64,000 nt of DNA, taken from Cupriavidus basilensis (lineage in GTDB: Bacteria; Pseudomonadota; Gammaproteobacteria; Burkholderiales; Burkholderiaceae). This document shows, piece after piece, positions 25,325 to 35,327 of this stretch (its first letter is position 1; each line of letters starts with the position of its first letter). The notes beneath the pieces were generated by a model that worked only from the letters and a program-made list of their open reading frames with translations, searched no databases and had not been told where the DNA came from. Location: NCBI RefSeq assembly GCF_008801925.2, contig NZ_CP062804.1:2914001-2978000 (forward strand), in the 5' to 3' direction. The position numbers and the translations under genes were made by a program.

Positions 25325-26554
25325 CTACCCCTGCAGATACTTGAACAGGTTCATCCCCTGGATCTGCATGAATGACTGTTGTGCCGCCTGCAACGCGGTC
25401 TGCTGCTGGTAGTACTGGGTGATGGCCGATGCGTAGTCCAGATCCTGCAAGCCGGAAAGCGTCTGCGTATAGTTCAGGCCGCGGTTCGTACCAATGGTAT
25501 CGAGCGCGTCCAGCTCCTGCATGCGCGAGCCAACCGAGGATTGCACCGTGCTGACGTTGTCCAGCGAGTTGCTCATCTTGCGGTTCGCCGTGGACAGGGC
25601 GTTGGCCAGCGAGGCACGGTCGGCGTCAGTCACCACGGGCTTCTTCAGCACAGTGATCAGGTTCTGCAGGTTGGCAAAGATATCCGTGCCCGCCTGCTGG
25701 GCAGGTTGAAGGTTGATGCTGTCGCCGTTCTGCGGCGTACCGCTGACGGTGATCGAGAGCCCGCCAACCTGGATCCCGGTGCCGTCCACATAGTTCACCG
25801 GCGCTCCGACAGCCGCAGGCGGGACGGCGCTCTGATCCATCACCTGATACTGCATCGTGCCTGAGGCGTTGCTGAAATTGATCGAGAGATTGTGGCCATA
25901 CAGCGGATTGGTTGGGTCCGTGACCGTGACCGCGCTATATGTCGCCGCGCCAGTATTCCCGGCCGGCGCCGAGGCCACGTAGGTGGCCGTGCTCTGCACG
26001 CTCTGGAACACCGAGCGGCCATCGTCACCGGCAGGCATCTGCCGTGCAACGTCGACCTGCAGCAGTTGCTGGCTGGTATCGCCGTTGTACTGGACCGCGC
26101 CGCCGGCGTTCGTGGCGAACGGCGGCGTAGCGGACTGGTATCCTGCGAACAGGTAGACGCCATTGCCGTCGTTGGTGTTGGCAAGGCCCAGCAACTGGTT
26201 GTAGCTGTCTTGCAGCGACGTCGCGATAGAGGCCCGGTCGGCGTCGCTCATCGAGCCGCCGCCTGCCTGCACCACCAGCGTCTGGATATTCTGGATGGTG
26301 GTGACCACGCTCGTGAGCGTGCTGGACTCCATCGACAGATTGATATTGGCCTGCTTGCGCGACGTGGCGTACTGGTCATTGACCGCGCTGGCCTGGGTCA
26401 CCTGCAGCGCGCGGGTGGCGGCAACGGGGTCGTCGGACGGGGTCAGGACGCGACGACCGGAGCCGAGCTGCTGCTGCACATGCAGCAGCGAGCTTTGCTG
26501 GTTGTTCATCGAGGCCAGTCCTTGCTGATAGAGCATCGAGCTTGAAACGCGCAT
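25325..26554 (-). CDS. flgL: Flagellar hook-associated protein 3, FlgL
   Basis: FlgL is the hook-filament junction protein next to the filament. It has 409 residues, somewhat longer than the enteric protein. The N-terminal helix MRVSSSMLYQQGLASMNNQQ and SGRRVLTPSDDPVAATRAL are typical, and the C-terminal heptad region ends in MQIQGMNLFKYLQ. The extra length is in the central surface domain. It is the last gene of the flg operon, 43 bases after flgK. It is exported through the flagellar type III apparatus, so no signal peptide is expected. As a late gene it is probably read with flgK from a sigma-28 promoter. Confidence 0.93.
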   Translation of the reverse strand: MRVSSSMLYQQGLASMNNQQSSLLHVQQQLGSGRRVLTPSDDPVAATRALQVTQASAVNDQYATSRKQANINLSMESSTLTSVVTTIQNIQTLVVQAGGGSMSDADRASIATSLQDSYNQLLGLANTNDGNGVYLFAGYQSATPPFATNAGGAVQYNGDTSQQLLQVDVARQMPAGDDGRSVFQSVQSTATYVASAPAGNTGAATYSAVTVTDPTNPLYGHNLSINFSNASGTMQYQVMDQSAVPPAAVGAPVNYVDGTGIQVGGLSITVSGTPQNGDSINLQPAQQAGTDIFANLQNLITVLKKPVVTDADRASLANALSTANRKMSNSLDNVSTVQSSVGSRMQELDALDTIGTNRGLNYTQTLSGLQDLDYASAITQYYQQQTALQAAQQSFMQIQGMNLFKYLQG

Positions 26555-26597
26555 GTCTGTTCCTTTGGAATCCGTTTCGTCAGTTCAGTCAGTTCGT

Positions 26598-28514
26598 TCA
26601 GTTGAGGCCGATGATGGCGTCAAACAGCGTCGATGCGGTCTGAAGGACCCGGGCATTGGCCTGGTAGAGTTGCTGAAAACGCAGCATCGAAACGGTCTCC
26701 TCGTCCATATTCACCCCGGAAACGGCTTGCTGCGCGCTCGTGGCCTGGGTGGTGATGGCGTCCTGGGACGTCGACGCGATGCTAATCGACTGGGCCTTGC
26801 TGCCTACGTCATTGACCAGTTGCGAATAGGCGTCGTTGAAGTTGGAGATGCCGCCGATGGTCTTGGTGGTCTGCAGCTTCGCCATGGCCAGCGCGTTGCT
26901 GTTGTCCGACACGCCCGCCAGATTCGGCGTCAGTGTGAAGGAGTCGCCGGCCTTCGGGGCGCCGGCCAGGGTGACAGTGATGCCATTGAAGGTGTAGTCG
27001 GTACCGCTACCGCTGGGATTCGGGGCGGAGGCGGTCGGCACCACCGGGTTGCCGCTGGTATCGATGAACGTGTAACCGGCGCCGTTGTACGTCGCGGTAA
27101 TCGCCGAAGCCGGCATGCTGAAGCCGCTTGCCACGTTGGTGACCTTGGCCGTGCCGGTCCCGGCATTGGCCGCCGTCGCGGTGGTGAGCATCGGGCCGGC
27201 AGCGGCGATCTTGGCCGGATCGGTGACCGCCATATCCATCGAGGCCGCCACATTGCGGGTCGGCTGGATCTGGAAGGAGTCGTTGGCCGCCATCGGCGCA
27301 CTGACCTGGATGTTCAGGCCATCCGCGGACAGTGTCATCGGGTAGGTGGCAGCGGCGCCCGGCGCGGTCGCTACCGTCTTGTTGTCCGACGCGCGCACGA
27401 GATTGTAGTTGGTACCGTCGTAGCTCAGCGTGTAGTCGCTGGTGGTCAGGGTCGCGGTATTGCTGATGGACGCCGTCACCTGCGCAGCGCCGGTATTGTT
27501 GGTGTTGGCGATCGCAACCGGAGCGCCAAGCTTGAACATATTGCCGCCAATCTGGCCGGTCAGGTCAACCCCAAGGCCTTGCTGCGTGTTGTACGCCTGG
27601 CCGATTGCCAGCGACAGGCGGCCGATCGCGTTCTGCGCGCTGTCGAGCGTCTGCGATCGATATTGCAGAAGGCCGCCGACAGAGCCGCCCGTGATCGTGC
27701 TGTCGGGCATCTCGACAGTATTGCCGTTGGCCAGGGTGTAGGCGATTGACGTGCTGGAGGGGTCTGCCGCCGACGGCACCGCCTTCAGGGCGAAGGCATT
27801 GCTGCCCATCACCAGCGCCTGGCCGTTGCCGATCGTCACGTTGTAGATGCCGCCGTCCTGCACCACGACCTTCGCGCCAATCAACTGGGTCAGCTGGGAT
27901 GCCACCTGGTCGCGCTGGTCGAGCAGGTCATTGGGCGGCAAGCCACCCGACGCGGCTGTAGCCTGGGTGATCTGGCTGTTGAGCTGGGCGAGTTGCTGCG
28001 CGTAGGTGTTGACCTGGGTCACCGAGGTCTGCAGCTGGCTGTTGACGCCCTGTTGCAGTTGCTGGAAGTAGTTGTTGACCGAGCGCATCTGACCGGTCAG
28101 TGTCTGACCCGCGTTCAGCAGTGCCTGCCGTGCGGACGGATCTGCCGGGGTATTGGACACACCTTGCACCGCGGAGAAGAAGCTCTGCATCACCGGCGCG
28201 AGGCCACCCTTCTGGTCGGCCAGCAGATTGTCGATCTGGCTGATCTGGTCGGAGTAGCTCGACAGTTGCGCGCTGGCGCCCTGGGCATTGCGCAGCTGCG
28301 TGTTCAGAAAGTCGCTATAGACACGCACCACCGAGGTGGCGTTCGAGCCCTGGCCATAGTAGCCACCGGCGCCAAGCTGGCCGCCCGCCGACGCAATCAG
28401 CGTGTTCTGCCGCGAATAACCCGCTGTGGCGGCGTTGCTGATATTGTGACCAACGGTCGTCAGCGCGTTCTGCGCCGTGTTCAGACCAGAAAGACCGATA
28501 GAGAAGAGAGACAT
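26598..28514 (-). CDS. flgK: Flagellar hook-associated protein 1, FlgK
   Basis: FlgK joins hook to filament beside FlgL. The product has 638 residues from MSLFSIGLSGLNTAQNALTT; five upstream in-frame codons are not needed. The N-terminal rod-type signature NTAQNALTTVGHNISNAATA is clear, as is the C-terminal VNMDEETVSMLRFQQLYQAN. The middle (about 340-540) is a long variable surface region with repeated beta-type segments. It lies upstream of flgL in the same operon and 333 bases downstream of flgJ. That gap and the sigma-28-like element in it suggest that flgKL are transcribed on their own late in assembly. Confidence 0.94.
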   Translation of the reverse strand: MSLFSIGLSGLNTAQNALTTVGHNISNAATAGYSRQNTLIASAGGQLGAGGYYGQGSNATSVVRVYSDFLNTQLRNAQGASAQLSSYSDQISQIDNLLADQKGGLAPVMQSFFSAVQGVSNTPADPSARQALLNAGQTLTGQMRSVNNYFQQLQQGVNSQLQTSVTQVNTYAQQLAQLNSQITQATAASGGLPPNDLLDQRDQVASQLTQLIGAKVVVQDGGIYNVTIGNGQALVMGSNAFALKAVPSAADPSSTSIAYTLANGNTVEMPDSTITGGSVGGLLQYRSQTLDSAQNAIGRLSLAIGQAYNTQQGLGVDLTGQIGGNMFKLGAPVAIANTNNTGAAQVTASISNTATLTTSDYTLSYDGTNYNLVRASDNKTVATAPGAAATYPMTLSADGLNIQVSAPMAANDSFQIQPTRNVAASMDMAVTDPAKIAAAGPMLTTATAANAGTGTAKVTNVASGFSMPASAITATYNGAGYTFIDTSGNPVVPTASAPNPSGSGTDYTFNGITVTLAGAPKAGDSFTLTPNLAGVSDNSNALAMAKLQTTKTIGGISNFNDAYSQLVNDVGSKAQSISIASTSQDAITTQATSAQQAVSGVNMDEETVSMLRFQQLYQANARVLQTASTLFDAIIGLN

Positions 28515-28847
28515 GCTCGAACCCCGCAACTGTTAGCTGCCGCGGACCAGGCCTGGCGAACCGCGCATCTGGCTGTACGAAGCCTGCCGATGCCGGTTCG
28601 CCGCTGCCGGACTCGACGGCGGTGAATGAGGTAGATAACGGCAGATTTGCAACAAGACTTTAGTGCGCTGCCGAGCGTTTTTCGTACTGGCCAACGTCTT
28701 CCCGGCTGGCCACGCCGGTATTGCCAAGGAGCCGCGCAGACACGGCCCGGCGTTCGGCTCTTTTCGCCCGTTCGCCCCCCCTTCTCGCACCATCCTGCGC
28801 CATCCCGCGCCATCCCGCGCCGCTCCGGGCGCGTTACCGCAATGGGC
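28515..28847. other. flgJ-flgK intergenic region
   Basis: These 333 bases hold no gene I can support. They carry the sigma-28-like promoter at 28635-28662. Near 28795-28822 a short tandem of CATCCCGCGC-like units appears, close to the flgJ 3' end. The length is unusual, because the rest of the flg cluster is tightly packed. Confidence 0.5.
28635..28662 (-). promoter_or_regulatory. Possible sigma-28 (FliA) promoter of flgKL
   Basis: On the minus strand TAAAGTCT and GCCGTTAT are separated by 12 bases, against the consensus TAAAGTTT-N11-GCCGATAA. This gives 13 of 16 matches but a spacer one base too long. It lies about 120 bases upstream of flgK, and late transcription of flgKL fits its role. 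Confidence 0.45.
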
Positions 28848-29885
28848 TCAGACGGGTACCTTGCGCATGATGCGCACCAGCTTCTCGCCGTAGGCGGGAT
28901 CCGTGGCATAGCCCGCGCGCTGAAGGCCGCGCGCCGCTTCGTCCGGCGTCGCTGCCGCCAGGACCGGGGCATAGCGCGGGTTGTTGCTCAGCAGCCGGCC
29001 GTAGTCGGCGAAGGCTTCGTCATAGGAGCCATAGGCACGAAAGCGCGCGCGCACCTTCTGTGGCTGGCCGTCGACGTATTCGGTGGTGGTGACTTCGGCG
29101 ACCTGGCCTTTCCAGCCTGGCCCGGCCTTGATGCCGAAAACGTTGAATGTGGTGCTGCCGTCCGGATTGGTAATCTCGCGCCGGCCCCAGCCGGATTCGA
29201 GCGCCGCCTGGCCCAGGATCAGCCGCGCGGGAACGCCGGTGGCGCGAGCCGCGGACTGCGCCGGCCCCGCCATGCGCGAGATGAAAGCGCTGATATGGGC
29301 CGGCGTATCCTCCGGCAAAGCGCCGTTGCCGCCCTGCCAGGCACCGGCATCTTGCGCCTGGTACTGGCGCAGGCCCGCGGTCGGGTTCCAGTTCGCGCCG
29401 GCCACCACGCTACCGACGCGCGGCGTATCCGCGTCGCCGTTGCGCATATCGAGCACGCGTGCCAGTCCGGGCGCGGCTTCGTCCATGCCGGCCTGCAGTC
29501 CGGCGGCGGCCTTGCCCGCGGCCGAACCCGCGCCGCCGGCCAGTTCGGGCGGAAGCCCGCTGCCGTTGGCGCGCGCGAGCTGGCGCATCATGACGTCGGC
29601 CAGCCCTATGCCACGCGACGACAGCTGCTGTGACAACTGCTGGTCCATCATGGACATGTACAGCTTGGTCTGCTCGTTGTCGAACATGCCGTCCTGCGGC
29701 GTCGCGTCGCGCATGCTCTTGAGCATCATCTGCGTGAACACCGCTTCGAACTGGCGCGCGGCGGTGCGCAACGTGCTATCGCTGGCGCCCGTGCGCGCGT
29801 TCTGCTTGAGCGCCTCGAAGCCCTGGGTGTCGAGCGCGAAGCGTTGCGACAGATCGGCCTGAGCCGCCATTTGACTGGAGGACAT
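28848..29885 (-). CDS. flgJ: Rod-cap and muramidase protein FlgJ
   Basis: FlgJ caps the growing rod and opens the peptidoglycan layer. It has 345 residues. The N-terminal rod-binding domain (about 10-130) includes FEAVFTQMMLKSMRDATPQD. The C-terminal glucosaminidase-type domain (about 185-340) has LGQAALESGWGRREI with the catalytic glutamate and TFNVFGIKAG. This two-domain form is the one known from Salmonella and many betaproteobacteria. A proline/alanine-rich linker joins the parts. The start at 29885 lies two bases after the flgI stop, so it is co-transcribed with the rod and ring genes. Confidence 0.93.
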   Translation of the reverse strand: MSSSQMAAQADLSQRFALDTQGFEALKQNARTGASDSTLRTAARQFEAVFTQMMLKSMRDATPQDGMFDNEQTKLYMSMMDQQLSQQLSSRGIGLADVMMRQLARANGSGLPPELAGGAGSAAGKAAAGLQAGMDEAAPGLARVLDMRNGDADTPRVGSVVAGANWNPTAGLRQYQAQDAGAWQGGNGALPEDTPAHISAFISRMAGPAQSAARATGVPARLILGQAALESGWGRREITNPDGSTTFNVFGIKAGPGWKGQVAEVTTTEYVDGQPQKVRARFRAYGSYDEAFADYGRLLSNNPRYAPVLAAATPDEAARGLQRAGYATDPAYGEKLVRIMRKVPV

Positions 29886-29887
29886 GA

Positions 29888-31021
29888 TCAGATGATCTCC
29901 AGTTCAGCCCGCAGCGCCCCGGCCGCGCGCATGGCTTCCAGGATGGTCTGCAGGTCGGCCGGGGTGGCGCCGAGGGCATTCAGGCCCTTGACCACCGCCG
30001 CCAGCGACGCGCCGGCCTTGACCATCTGCAATGCGCCGCCTTCCTGCTTCATGTTGATCTGCGACACGGGCGCCACCACGGTCTGGCCGCCACTGAAGGG
30101 AGCTGGCTGGCTGATCACCGGCTGGGTGTTGATGACCACCGAAAGATTGCCGTGCGCAATGGCACAGTCATCGACGGTGACGGCCTGGTTCATCACGATG
30201 GAGCCGGTACGCGCATTGAGGATGACCTTGGCGGCCGCCTTGGCGCGTGTGACATCGATATTCTCCAGGCGCGCCATGAAGCCCACCCGCGCGCTCGGCG
30301 CAGCCGGGGCGCGCACCTGCACCACGCGGCCATCGAGCGCGCTGGCCACACCACCACCCATATTGCGGTTGATGGCCTCGACCACCCGCTCCGCGGTGCC
30401 ATAGTCGGTATCGCGCAGTTCGATATTCAGCACGCCACCTTCGGGCTGGAACGACGGAACCGCGCGCTCGACGATGGCGCCGTTGGCAATGCGCCCCACC
30501 GCCAGCTGGTTCACCTGCACCTTGCTGCCGTTGGCCGACGCCCCCGCGCCCCCCACCAGCATATTGCCCTGCGCCAGCGCATAGACCTGGCCGTCCGCAC
30601 CCTTGAGCGGCGTCATCAGCAAGGTGCCGCCGCGCAGGCTCTTTGCATTGCCCATCGACGACACCACCACGTCGAGCGGGCTGCCGGGCTGGGCGAACGG
30701 CGGCAAGGTGGCGGTGACCATCACCGCGGCAACGTTCTTGAGCTGCATGTTCTTGCCGGCGGGCAGCGTGACCCCCAGCTGCGACAGCATATTGGTCAGG
30801 CTCTGCGTGGTGAACGGCGTCTGCATGGTCTGGTCGCCGGTATTGTCCAGCCCGACCACGAGGCCGTAGCCCACCAGGGGGTTGTCCCGCACGCCCTGGA
30901 AGCTGGCCAGGTTCTTCAGCCGTTCCGCATGGGCCGCGCCCGCCAGCACGCCCAGCGTCAGCGCAAGGATAAAGGCGCGGACAAAGCGGCAGCGCAAGAC
31001 GGGAAGCGAGGACTGGAACAT
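29888..31021 (-). CDS. flgI: Flagellar P-ring protein FlgI
   Basis: FlgI forms the P-ring, the bushing around the rod in the peptidoglycan. It has 377 residues with a signal peptide ([20 protein letters not shown]), then mature [20 protein letters not shown], a hallmark of the family. The C-terminus [20 protein letters not shown] is equally typical. Start 31021 gives a normal signal peptide and follows the flgH stop by eight bases. ATG 31045 is an alternative with eight more residues; neither has a strong ribosome site. The protein is exported by Sec to the periplasm and needs FlgA for assembly. Confidence 0.92.
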   Translation of the reverse strand: MFQSSLPVLRCRFVRAFILALTLGVLAGAAHAERLKNLASFQGVRDNPLVGYGLVVGLDNTGDQTMQTPFTTQSLTNMLSQLGVTLPAGKNMQLKNVAAVMVTATLPPFAQPGSPLDVVVSSMGNAKSLRGGTLLMTPLKGADGQVYALAQGNMLVGGAGASANGSKVQVNQLAVGRIANGAIVERAVPSFQPEGGVLNIELRDTDYGTAERVVEAINRNMGGGVASALDGRVVQVRAPAAPSARVGFMARLENIDVTRAKAAAKVILNARTGSIVMNQAVTVDDCAIAHGNLSVVINTQPVISQPAPFSGGQTVVAPVSQINMKQEGGALQMVKAGASLAAVVKGLNALGATPADLQTILEAMRAAGALRAELEII

Positions 31022-31028
31022 ATTGCGA

Positions 31029-31712
31029 TCAGTACGGTGAGACATTGAGGAAGAAACGCTGTAGCCAACCCATGTTCTGCGTCTCGTCGATATAGCCCTT
31101 GGCGGTGTATTCGATGCGGGCGTCGGCCACCTGCGTGGAGGACACGCCGTTGTCCCCGGTGATCGTGCGCGGGTTGACAACGCCGGAGAAGCGGATGAAT
31201 TCGGCTCCCTGGTTGATCGCCAGCTGCTTCTCGCCCGACACCACCAGGTTGCCGTTGGCCAGCACTTCCAGGACGGTCACGGTGATGGTGCCGTTGAAGG
31301 TATTGGCGGCAGTTGCGCCGCCGCTGGCCTTGAGGCCATTGGCGCCGCTCATGGTGGCGTTCTGGCTGCTGCTGAACAGGCCGCCCAGTGCCTTCGGCAC
31401 GGCATCGAATGCGAGCGCGCTGTTCGAGGTGCGGGAGGCATTGGTGCCGGAGTTCTTGCTGGCGTTGACATTCTCGCTGATCACGATAGTGAGGATGTCG
31501 CCCACATTGCGTGGCCGGCGGTCTTCGAACAGCGGGTTGCCTGCGTACGAGGACTGGTAGATGGAACCGCTGGCCCGCCCTAGCGCGCGCGGTTCGGCAC
31601 GCGCGGTGGTCGGGAGCTGGACCAGCGGCTCGCGCGGCGCCAAGGCACAGCCGGTCACGAGGCAGCACAGGGCGAACGCGCCCAGGCGAGTCAGCGAGGC
31701 AACCATGATCAT
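31029..31712 (-). CDS. flgH: Flagellar L-ring lipoprotein FlgH
   Basis: FlgH makes the outer-membrane L-ring. The product has 227 residues. The N-terminus has a lipobox LVTGCA with Cys at about 22, so it is a lipoprotein. [20 protein letters not shown] and [20 protein letters not shown] are family hallmarks. The ATG overlaps the flgG stop (ATGA), indicating coupled translation within the flg operon. The length is normal for the family. Confidence 0.94.
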   Translation of the reverse strand: MIMVASLTRLGAFALCCLVTGCALAPREPLVQLPTTARAEPRALGRASGSIYQSSYAGNPLFEDRRPRNVGDILTIVISENVNASKNSGTNASRTSNSALAFDAVPKALGGLFSSSQNATMSGANGLKASGGATAANTFNGTITVTVLEVLANGNLVVSGEKQLAINQGAEFIRFSGVVNPRTITGDNGVSSTQVADARIEYTAKGYIDETQNMGWLQRFFLNVSPY

Positions 31713-32497
31713 CCGCCGAGCTGGGTCAGGCGCTGCAGCATCTGGTCGGAGGTCTGCACCGCCTTGCTGTTGATTTCGTAGGCACGTTGCGTCTGGATCA
31801 TGCTGACCAGCTCTTCCACCACATTGACGTTCGACGTTTCAACGTAGTTCTGCTGCAGCGTGCCGGAGCCGTTCAGTCCCGGCACGGTGGTGTTAGGCGC
31901 GCCCGACGCATCCGTCTGCGCGTACAGGTTCTCACCCATGCTCTCCAGCCCGGTCGGATTCATGAACGTCGCCAGTTGCAACTGGCCAACCTGCACATTG
32001 GTGCTGGAGCCGGGCTGGGTCACGGAGACCGTGCCATCACGCCCAACCGTCAGCGAAGTGGAGTTGGCCGGGATCGTGATCGCGGGCTGGATCACGAAGC
32101 CACTGGACGTCACCAGCTGGCCGTTCTGGTCCGTCTGGAAGGAACCGTCACGGGTGTAGGCGGTGGTGCCGTCCGGCATCGTCACCTGGAAGAAGCCCTG
32201 CCCGTTGATGGCCACATCCTTGGCGTTGCCGGTCTGCTGCAGATTGCCCTGGATATGCAGACGCTCGGTCGCCACCGGGCGCACGCCCGTGCCTAGCTGC
32301 ATGCCCGATGGCAGGGTGGTCTGGTCGGACGACAGCGCGCCCGGCTGGCGCACGGTCTGGTACATCAGTTCCTCGAACACGGCGCGGCTGCGCTTGAAGC
32401 CATTGGTGGAAACGTTGGCCAGGTTGTTCGAGATCACGTCCATCTGCGTCTGCTGCGCATCGAGGCCGGTCTTGGCAATCCAGAGTGAGCGGATCAT
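31709..32497 (-). CDS. flgG: Flagellar distal rod protein FlgG
   Basis: FlgG builds the distal rod. It has 262 residues, close to the enteric length. [20 protein letters not shown] and [20 protein letters not shown] are diagnostic of FlgG. The C-terminal [20 protein letters not shown] is shared by rod and hook proteins. It is exported through the flagellar secretion system without a signal peptide. It sits 50 bases downstream of flgF and overlaps flgH by four bases. Confidence 0.95.
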   Translation of the reverse strand: MIRSLWIAKTGLDAQQTQMDVISNNLANVSTNGFKRSRAVFEELMYQTVRQPGALSSDQTTLPSGMQLGTGVRPVATERLHIQGNLQQTGNAKDVAINGQGFFQVTMPDGTTAYTRDGSFQTDQNGQLVTSSGFVIQPAITIPANSTSLTVGRDGTVSVTQPGSSTNVQVGQLQLATFMNPTGLESMGENLYAQTDASGAPNTTVPGLNGSGTLQQNYVETSNVNVVEELVSMIQTQRAYEINSKAVQTSDQMLQRLTQLGG

Positions 32498-32547
32498 GGT
32501 TGTCCTTGCAAGGCCACCGCTAAACGCGGCGGCACATCAAATCAGGT

Positions 32548-33291
32548 TCAGTTGGTCGACAGCAGCGAATTGGCGCGCTGGTCATTGGTATCGGCGCCCT
32601 GGATCATCTTCATCTGCATCTCGAAGCGGCGGGCATTGGCGATCATGTCCACCATGGACTCCACCGGGTTCACGTTGCTGCCTTCGAGCGCGCCGGAGAC
32701 AACCCGCATGGTGGTGTCTGCCTGTAGGGGCTGCACCCCCTCGCGCGGGTGGAAGAGTCCGTCGTCGCCGCGGGCAATGGACTCGGGCGTCGGGTTCACC
32801 AGCTTGAGCTTGCCGACCTGCGCCATGCCGGCCGCAGCCTCGCCCGGCCCGCGCGCAGTGATGGTGCCATCGCTGCCGATGGTCACGCTGGAGCCCGGCG
32901 GCACGCTGATCGGCCCGCCGTCACCCATCACTGGCAGGCCGGTCGAGGTCTGCAACTGGCCGTCGGCCGAGAGCTGGAGCGAGCCTGCGCGCGTATAGGC
33001 CTCGGAGCCATCGCGCGCCTGCACCGCAAGCCAGCCGTTGCCCTGCATCGCCACATCGAGCGGGCGCTCGGTATAGGTCAGCGGGCCCGCCTTGAAGTCC
33101 GCACCTGGCGTGGACGCCAGCGCGAACGCACGCGTAGGCGACTCCTGCCCCACCACCGGCACCGCGCGAAACAGATTGATCTGCGCGCGGAAGGCCGGCG
33201 TGGAAGCGTTGGCCAGATTGTTTGACACCGCGGCCTGCTGGTCGAGTGTCTGCTTGGCGCCCGACAGGGCGGTGTAGATCATGCGGTCCAT
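32548..33291 (-). CDS. flgF: Flagellar proximal rod protein FlgF
   Basis: FlgF is a proximal rod subunit of 247 residues. MDRMIYTALSGAKQTLDQQA and NLANASTPAFRAQINLFRAV mark the N-terminus. NVNPVESMVDMIANARRFEM marks the C-terminus. The internal segment with PLDVAMQGNGWLAVQARDGS is the usual rod-protein middle domain. It lies between flgE and flgG, the common order. Confidence 0.94.
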   Translation of the reverse strand: MDRMIYTALSGAKQTLDQQAAVSNNLANASTPAFRAQINLFRAVPVVGQESPTRAFALASTPGADFKAGPLTYTERPLDVAMQGNGWLAVQARDGSEAYTRAGSLQLSADGQLQTSTGLPVMGDGGPISVPPGSSVTIGSDGTITARGPGEAAAGMAQVGKLKLVNPTPESIARGDDGLFHPREGVQPLQADTTMRVVSGALEGSNVNPVESMVDMIANARRFEMQMKMIQGADTNDQRANSLLSTN

Positions 33292-33332
33292 GGCGGGCTC
33301 TCAGTTGCAGCTCATCGTGCCGGCGGCGCCGG

Positions 33333-34580
33333 TCACAGGTTGACCAGGGTCTGCATGACCGTATCCTGCGCCTTGATGGTCTGCGCGTTGGCCTGGTAGT
33401 TGCGCTGCGCCACGATCAGGTTGACCAGCTGGCCCGACAGGTCCACGTTGGAGTCTTCCACCGCGTTCGACTTGAGCTGGCCGAGGCTGCCACCGGGTGT
33501 GGCAATCAGCTCCTGGCCCGACGACCCGGTCGCGGACCATACGTTGTTGCCCTGGGGCTGCAGGCCCTGCACGTTGCCGAAGCCAGCCAGCACGACCTGG
33601 CCCAGGCTCTGCGTCTGCTGGTTCGAGTAGCTGCCGAGGATGGTGCCGTCCGGTTGCATCGCGAAGCCCAGCAGGCTGCCCGACGTGTAGCCGTTCTGGG
33701 TCAGGGACTTGGTATCGTTGTCGGCGCCAAACTGCGTGGTGCCAGACAGGTCGATCGTGGAGGTCAATGCCGCCGCGCCATTGGCCGCTGGCAGGGTGAA
33801 GCTGGCCAGCGCGGCGGGGGTCGGCGAAGTCAGCAGGCCGCTCGAGCTGAATTGCAGGGCGATAGGGGCAGGCGCGCCGGCAGGGCCGCTAACCAGGTTG
33901 CCGGCCGCGTCGGTAATATTCATCTGCCAGTCGGAGCCGCCGGCGGCGGTGCCGGGGCCGGCAGCCTGCTTGCTGAAGTAGGCGGTCAGCTGCTGCGCAT
34001 TGCCCAGCGAGTCGTAGACCGTGATGCCGGTGCTGTAGTTGAACATGCTCTGCGTTGGCAGAGCAGCTGGGGTGCTCACGAAGGCGGTGGCCGGCACGGT
34101 GCTGCCCGAGTTCAGGTTGAACTGCGCGCTGGTCGTGGAGGTCGCCTTGGGCTGCATCTGGGCATTCGAGATCACCAGCGGCTGCGGCTTCACGCCGCCA
34201 CCGCCGGCCACGCCTGCCGGGTAGCCTGTCAGCTGCAAGCCCTGCGCGTTGGTCAGCTTGCCGTCAGCCTGCTTCTGGAACTGGCCATTGCGCGAGTAGA
34301 AAACAGAGCCGTCGGAGCTGACCATGCGGTAGAAGCCCATGCCATTGGTAATCGCCACGTCGAGCGAACTGCCGCTCGACTCGATGTTCCCCTGGCTGAA
34401 CGACTGCACCACCGAGTTCACGCTGGTACCCAGGCCAATCTTGGTCCCGGCGTAGACATCGGCGAACTGCGCGGTCGACTGCTTGTAGCCAACGGTGTTG
34501 GCGTTGGCGATATTGTTGCCAATCACATCCAGATTGGCGGCTGCGGCGTTAATGCCGCTTACCCCTTGACCGAAACCCAT
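33333..34580 (-). CDS. flgE: Flagellar hook protein FlgE
   Basis: FlgE is the structural subunit of the hook, 415 residues. The N-terminus MGFGQGVSGINAAAANLDVI, NTVGYKQSTAQFADVYAG, and the C-terminal VDLSGQLVNLIVAQRNYQAN are characteristic. The central part (about 150-330) forms the variable outer domains. It is exported through the flagellar type III apparatus with FlgD acting as the cap during hook growth. It lies 61 bases downstream of flgD. Confidence 0.95.
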   Translation of the reverse strand: MGFGQGVSGINAAAANLDVIGNNIANANTVGYKQSTAQFADVYAGTKIGLGTSVNSVVQSFSQGNIESSGSSLDVAITNGMGFYRMVSSDGSVFYSRNGQFQKQADGKLTNAQGLQLTGYPAGVAGGGGVKPQPLVISNAQMQPKATSTTSAQFNLNSGSTVPATAFVSTPAALPTQSMFNYSTGITVYDSLGNAQQLTAYFSKQAAGPGTAAGGSDWQMNITDAAGNLVSGPAGAPAPIALQFSSSGLLTSPTPAALASFTLPAANGAAALTSTIDLSGTTQFGADNDTKSLTQNGYTSGSLLGFAMQPDGTILGSYSNQQTQSLGQVVLAGFGNVQGLQPQGNNVWSATGSSGQELIATPGGSLGQLKSNAVEDSNVDLSGQLVNLIVAQRNYQANAQTIKAQDTVMQTLVNL

Positions 34581-34641
34581 GATTTCCCCTTGTTACCTTT
34601 AGTTCGTGAAAAGCCGGCGGGCCTTGCGTCAGCCCGGCTGA

Positions 34642-35313
34642 TTAAAGGATGCGGCGAACGTCATTGACGTTCGCCGTGGTGCCGCTAGCCAGCCCCACCA
34701 GCACCCCGGTCGAATCGCCGCTAACGCTCTGCACCGCGCCGTAGACCAGGGCCACGGGCTTGACGTCCGTGCCATTGGCGGTAGCCGCCACCTTGAAGGT
34801 GTAAGTGCCATCCGCCACCGTGGCACCGGCATCGTTCTTGCCGTCCCAGGTGACGTCCTGCACGCCGGCAGCCTGGCCTTGCAGGTTGATCGTGCGTACG
34901 GTGTTGCCAGACTGGTCGAGCACGCTCACGGACACGGAATCCGCGGCCGAAGGCAGATCGATGCCGATCTTCGAGGGGACGCCGCTCGCAACGCTCACGC
35001 TGCTGCCCGGCACCATCACCGTGCGGCCGATCAGCGCCGCCGAATCCATCGCGCGCCCTGCGCTGACCTGGCTCAGCAGCGAGTTCAGCGTGGTGTTCAT
35101 GGTCTGCATGGAGCTCACCTGGCTGATCTGCGCGAGCTGCGAGGTCAGTTGCGAGTTATCCATGGGGTTGAGCGGATCCTGGTTGTTCATCTGCGTCACC
35201 AGCATCGTCAGGAAGCTGTTCTGCAGGTCGGACGCGCTGGCACTGCCACCCTGCAGGGCATTGGTGATCCCTGCTGTGGTGGTGTTGTTATTGACAGAAG
35301 AAGTCGTAGTCAT
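34642..35313 (-). CDS. flgD: Hook-cap / hook assembly protein FlgD
   Basis: FlgD caps the growing hook and is lost when it is finished. It has 223 residues. The family motif LTMLVTQMNNQDPLNPMDNS lies near residue 35, followed by LTSQLAQISQVSSMQTMNTT. The C-terminal part is a tudor-like and fibronectin-like domain (VSVLDQSGNTVRTINLQGQA, DVTWDGKNDAGATVADGTYT). The gene lies between flgC and flgE, the usual place. Confidence 0.94.
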   Translation of the reverse strand: MTTTSSVNNNTTTAGITNALQGGSASASDLQNSFLTMLVTQMNNQDPLNPMDNSQLTSQLAQISQVSSMQTMNTTLNSLLSQVSAGRAMDSAALIGRTVMVPGSSVSVASGVPSKIGIDLPSAADSVSVSVLDQSGNTVRTINLQGQAAGVQDVTWDGKNDAGATVADGTYTFKVAATANGTDVKPVALVYGAVQSVSGDSTGVLVGLASGTTANVNDVRRIL

Positions 35314-35327
35314 TTTCGTATCCCGGG

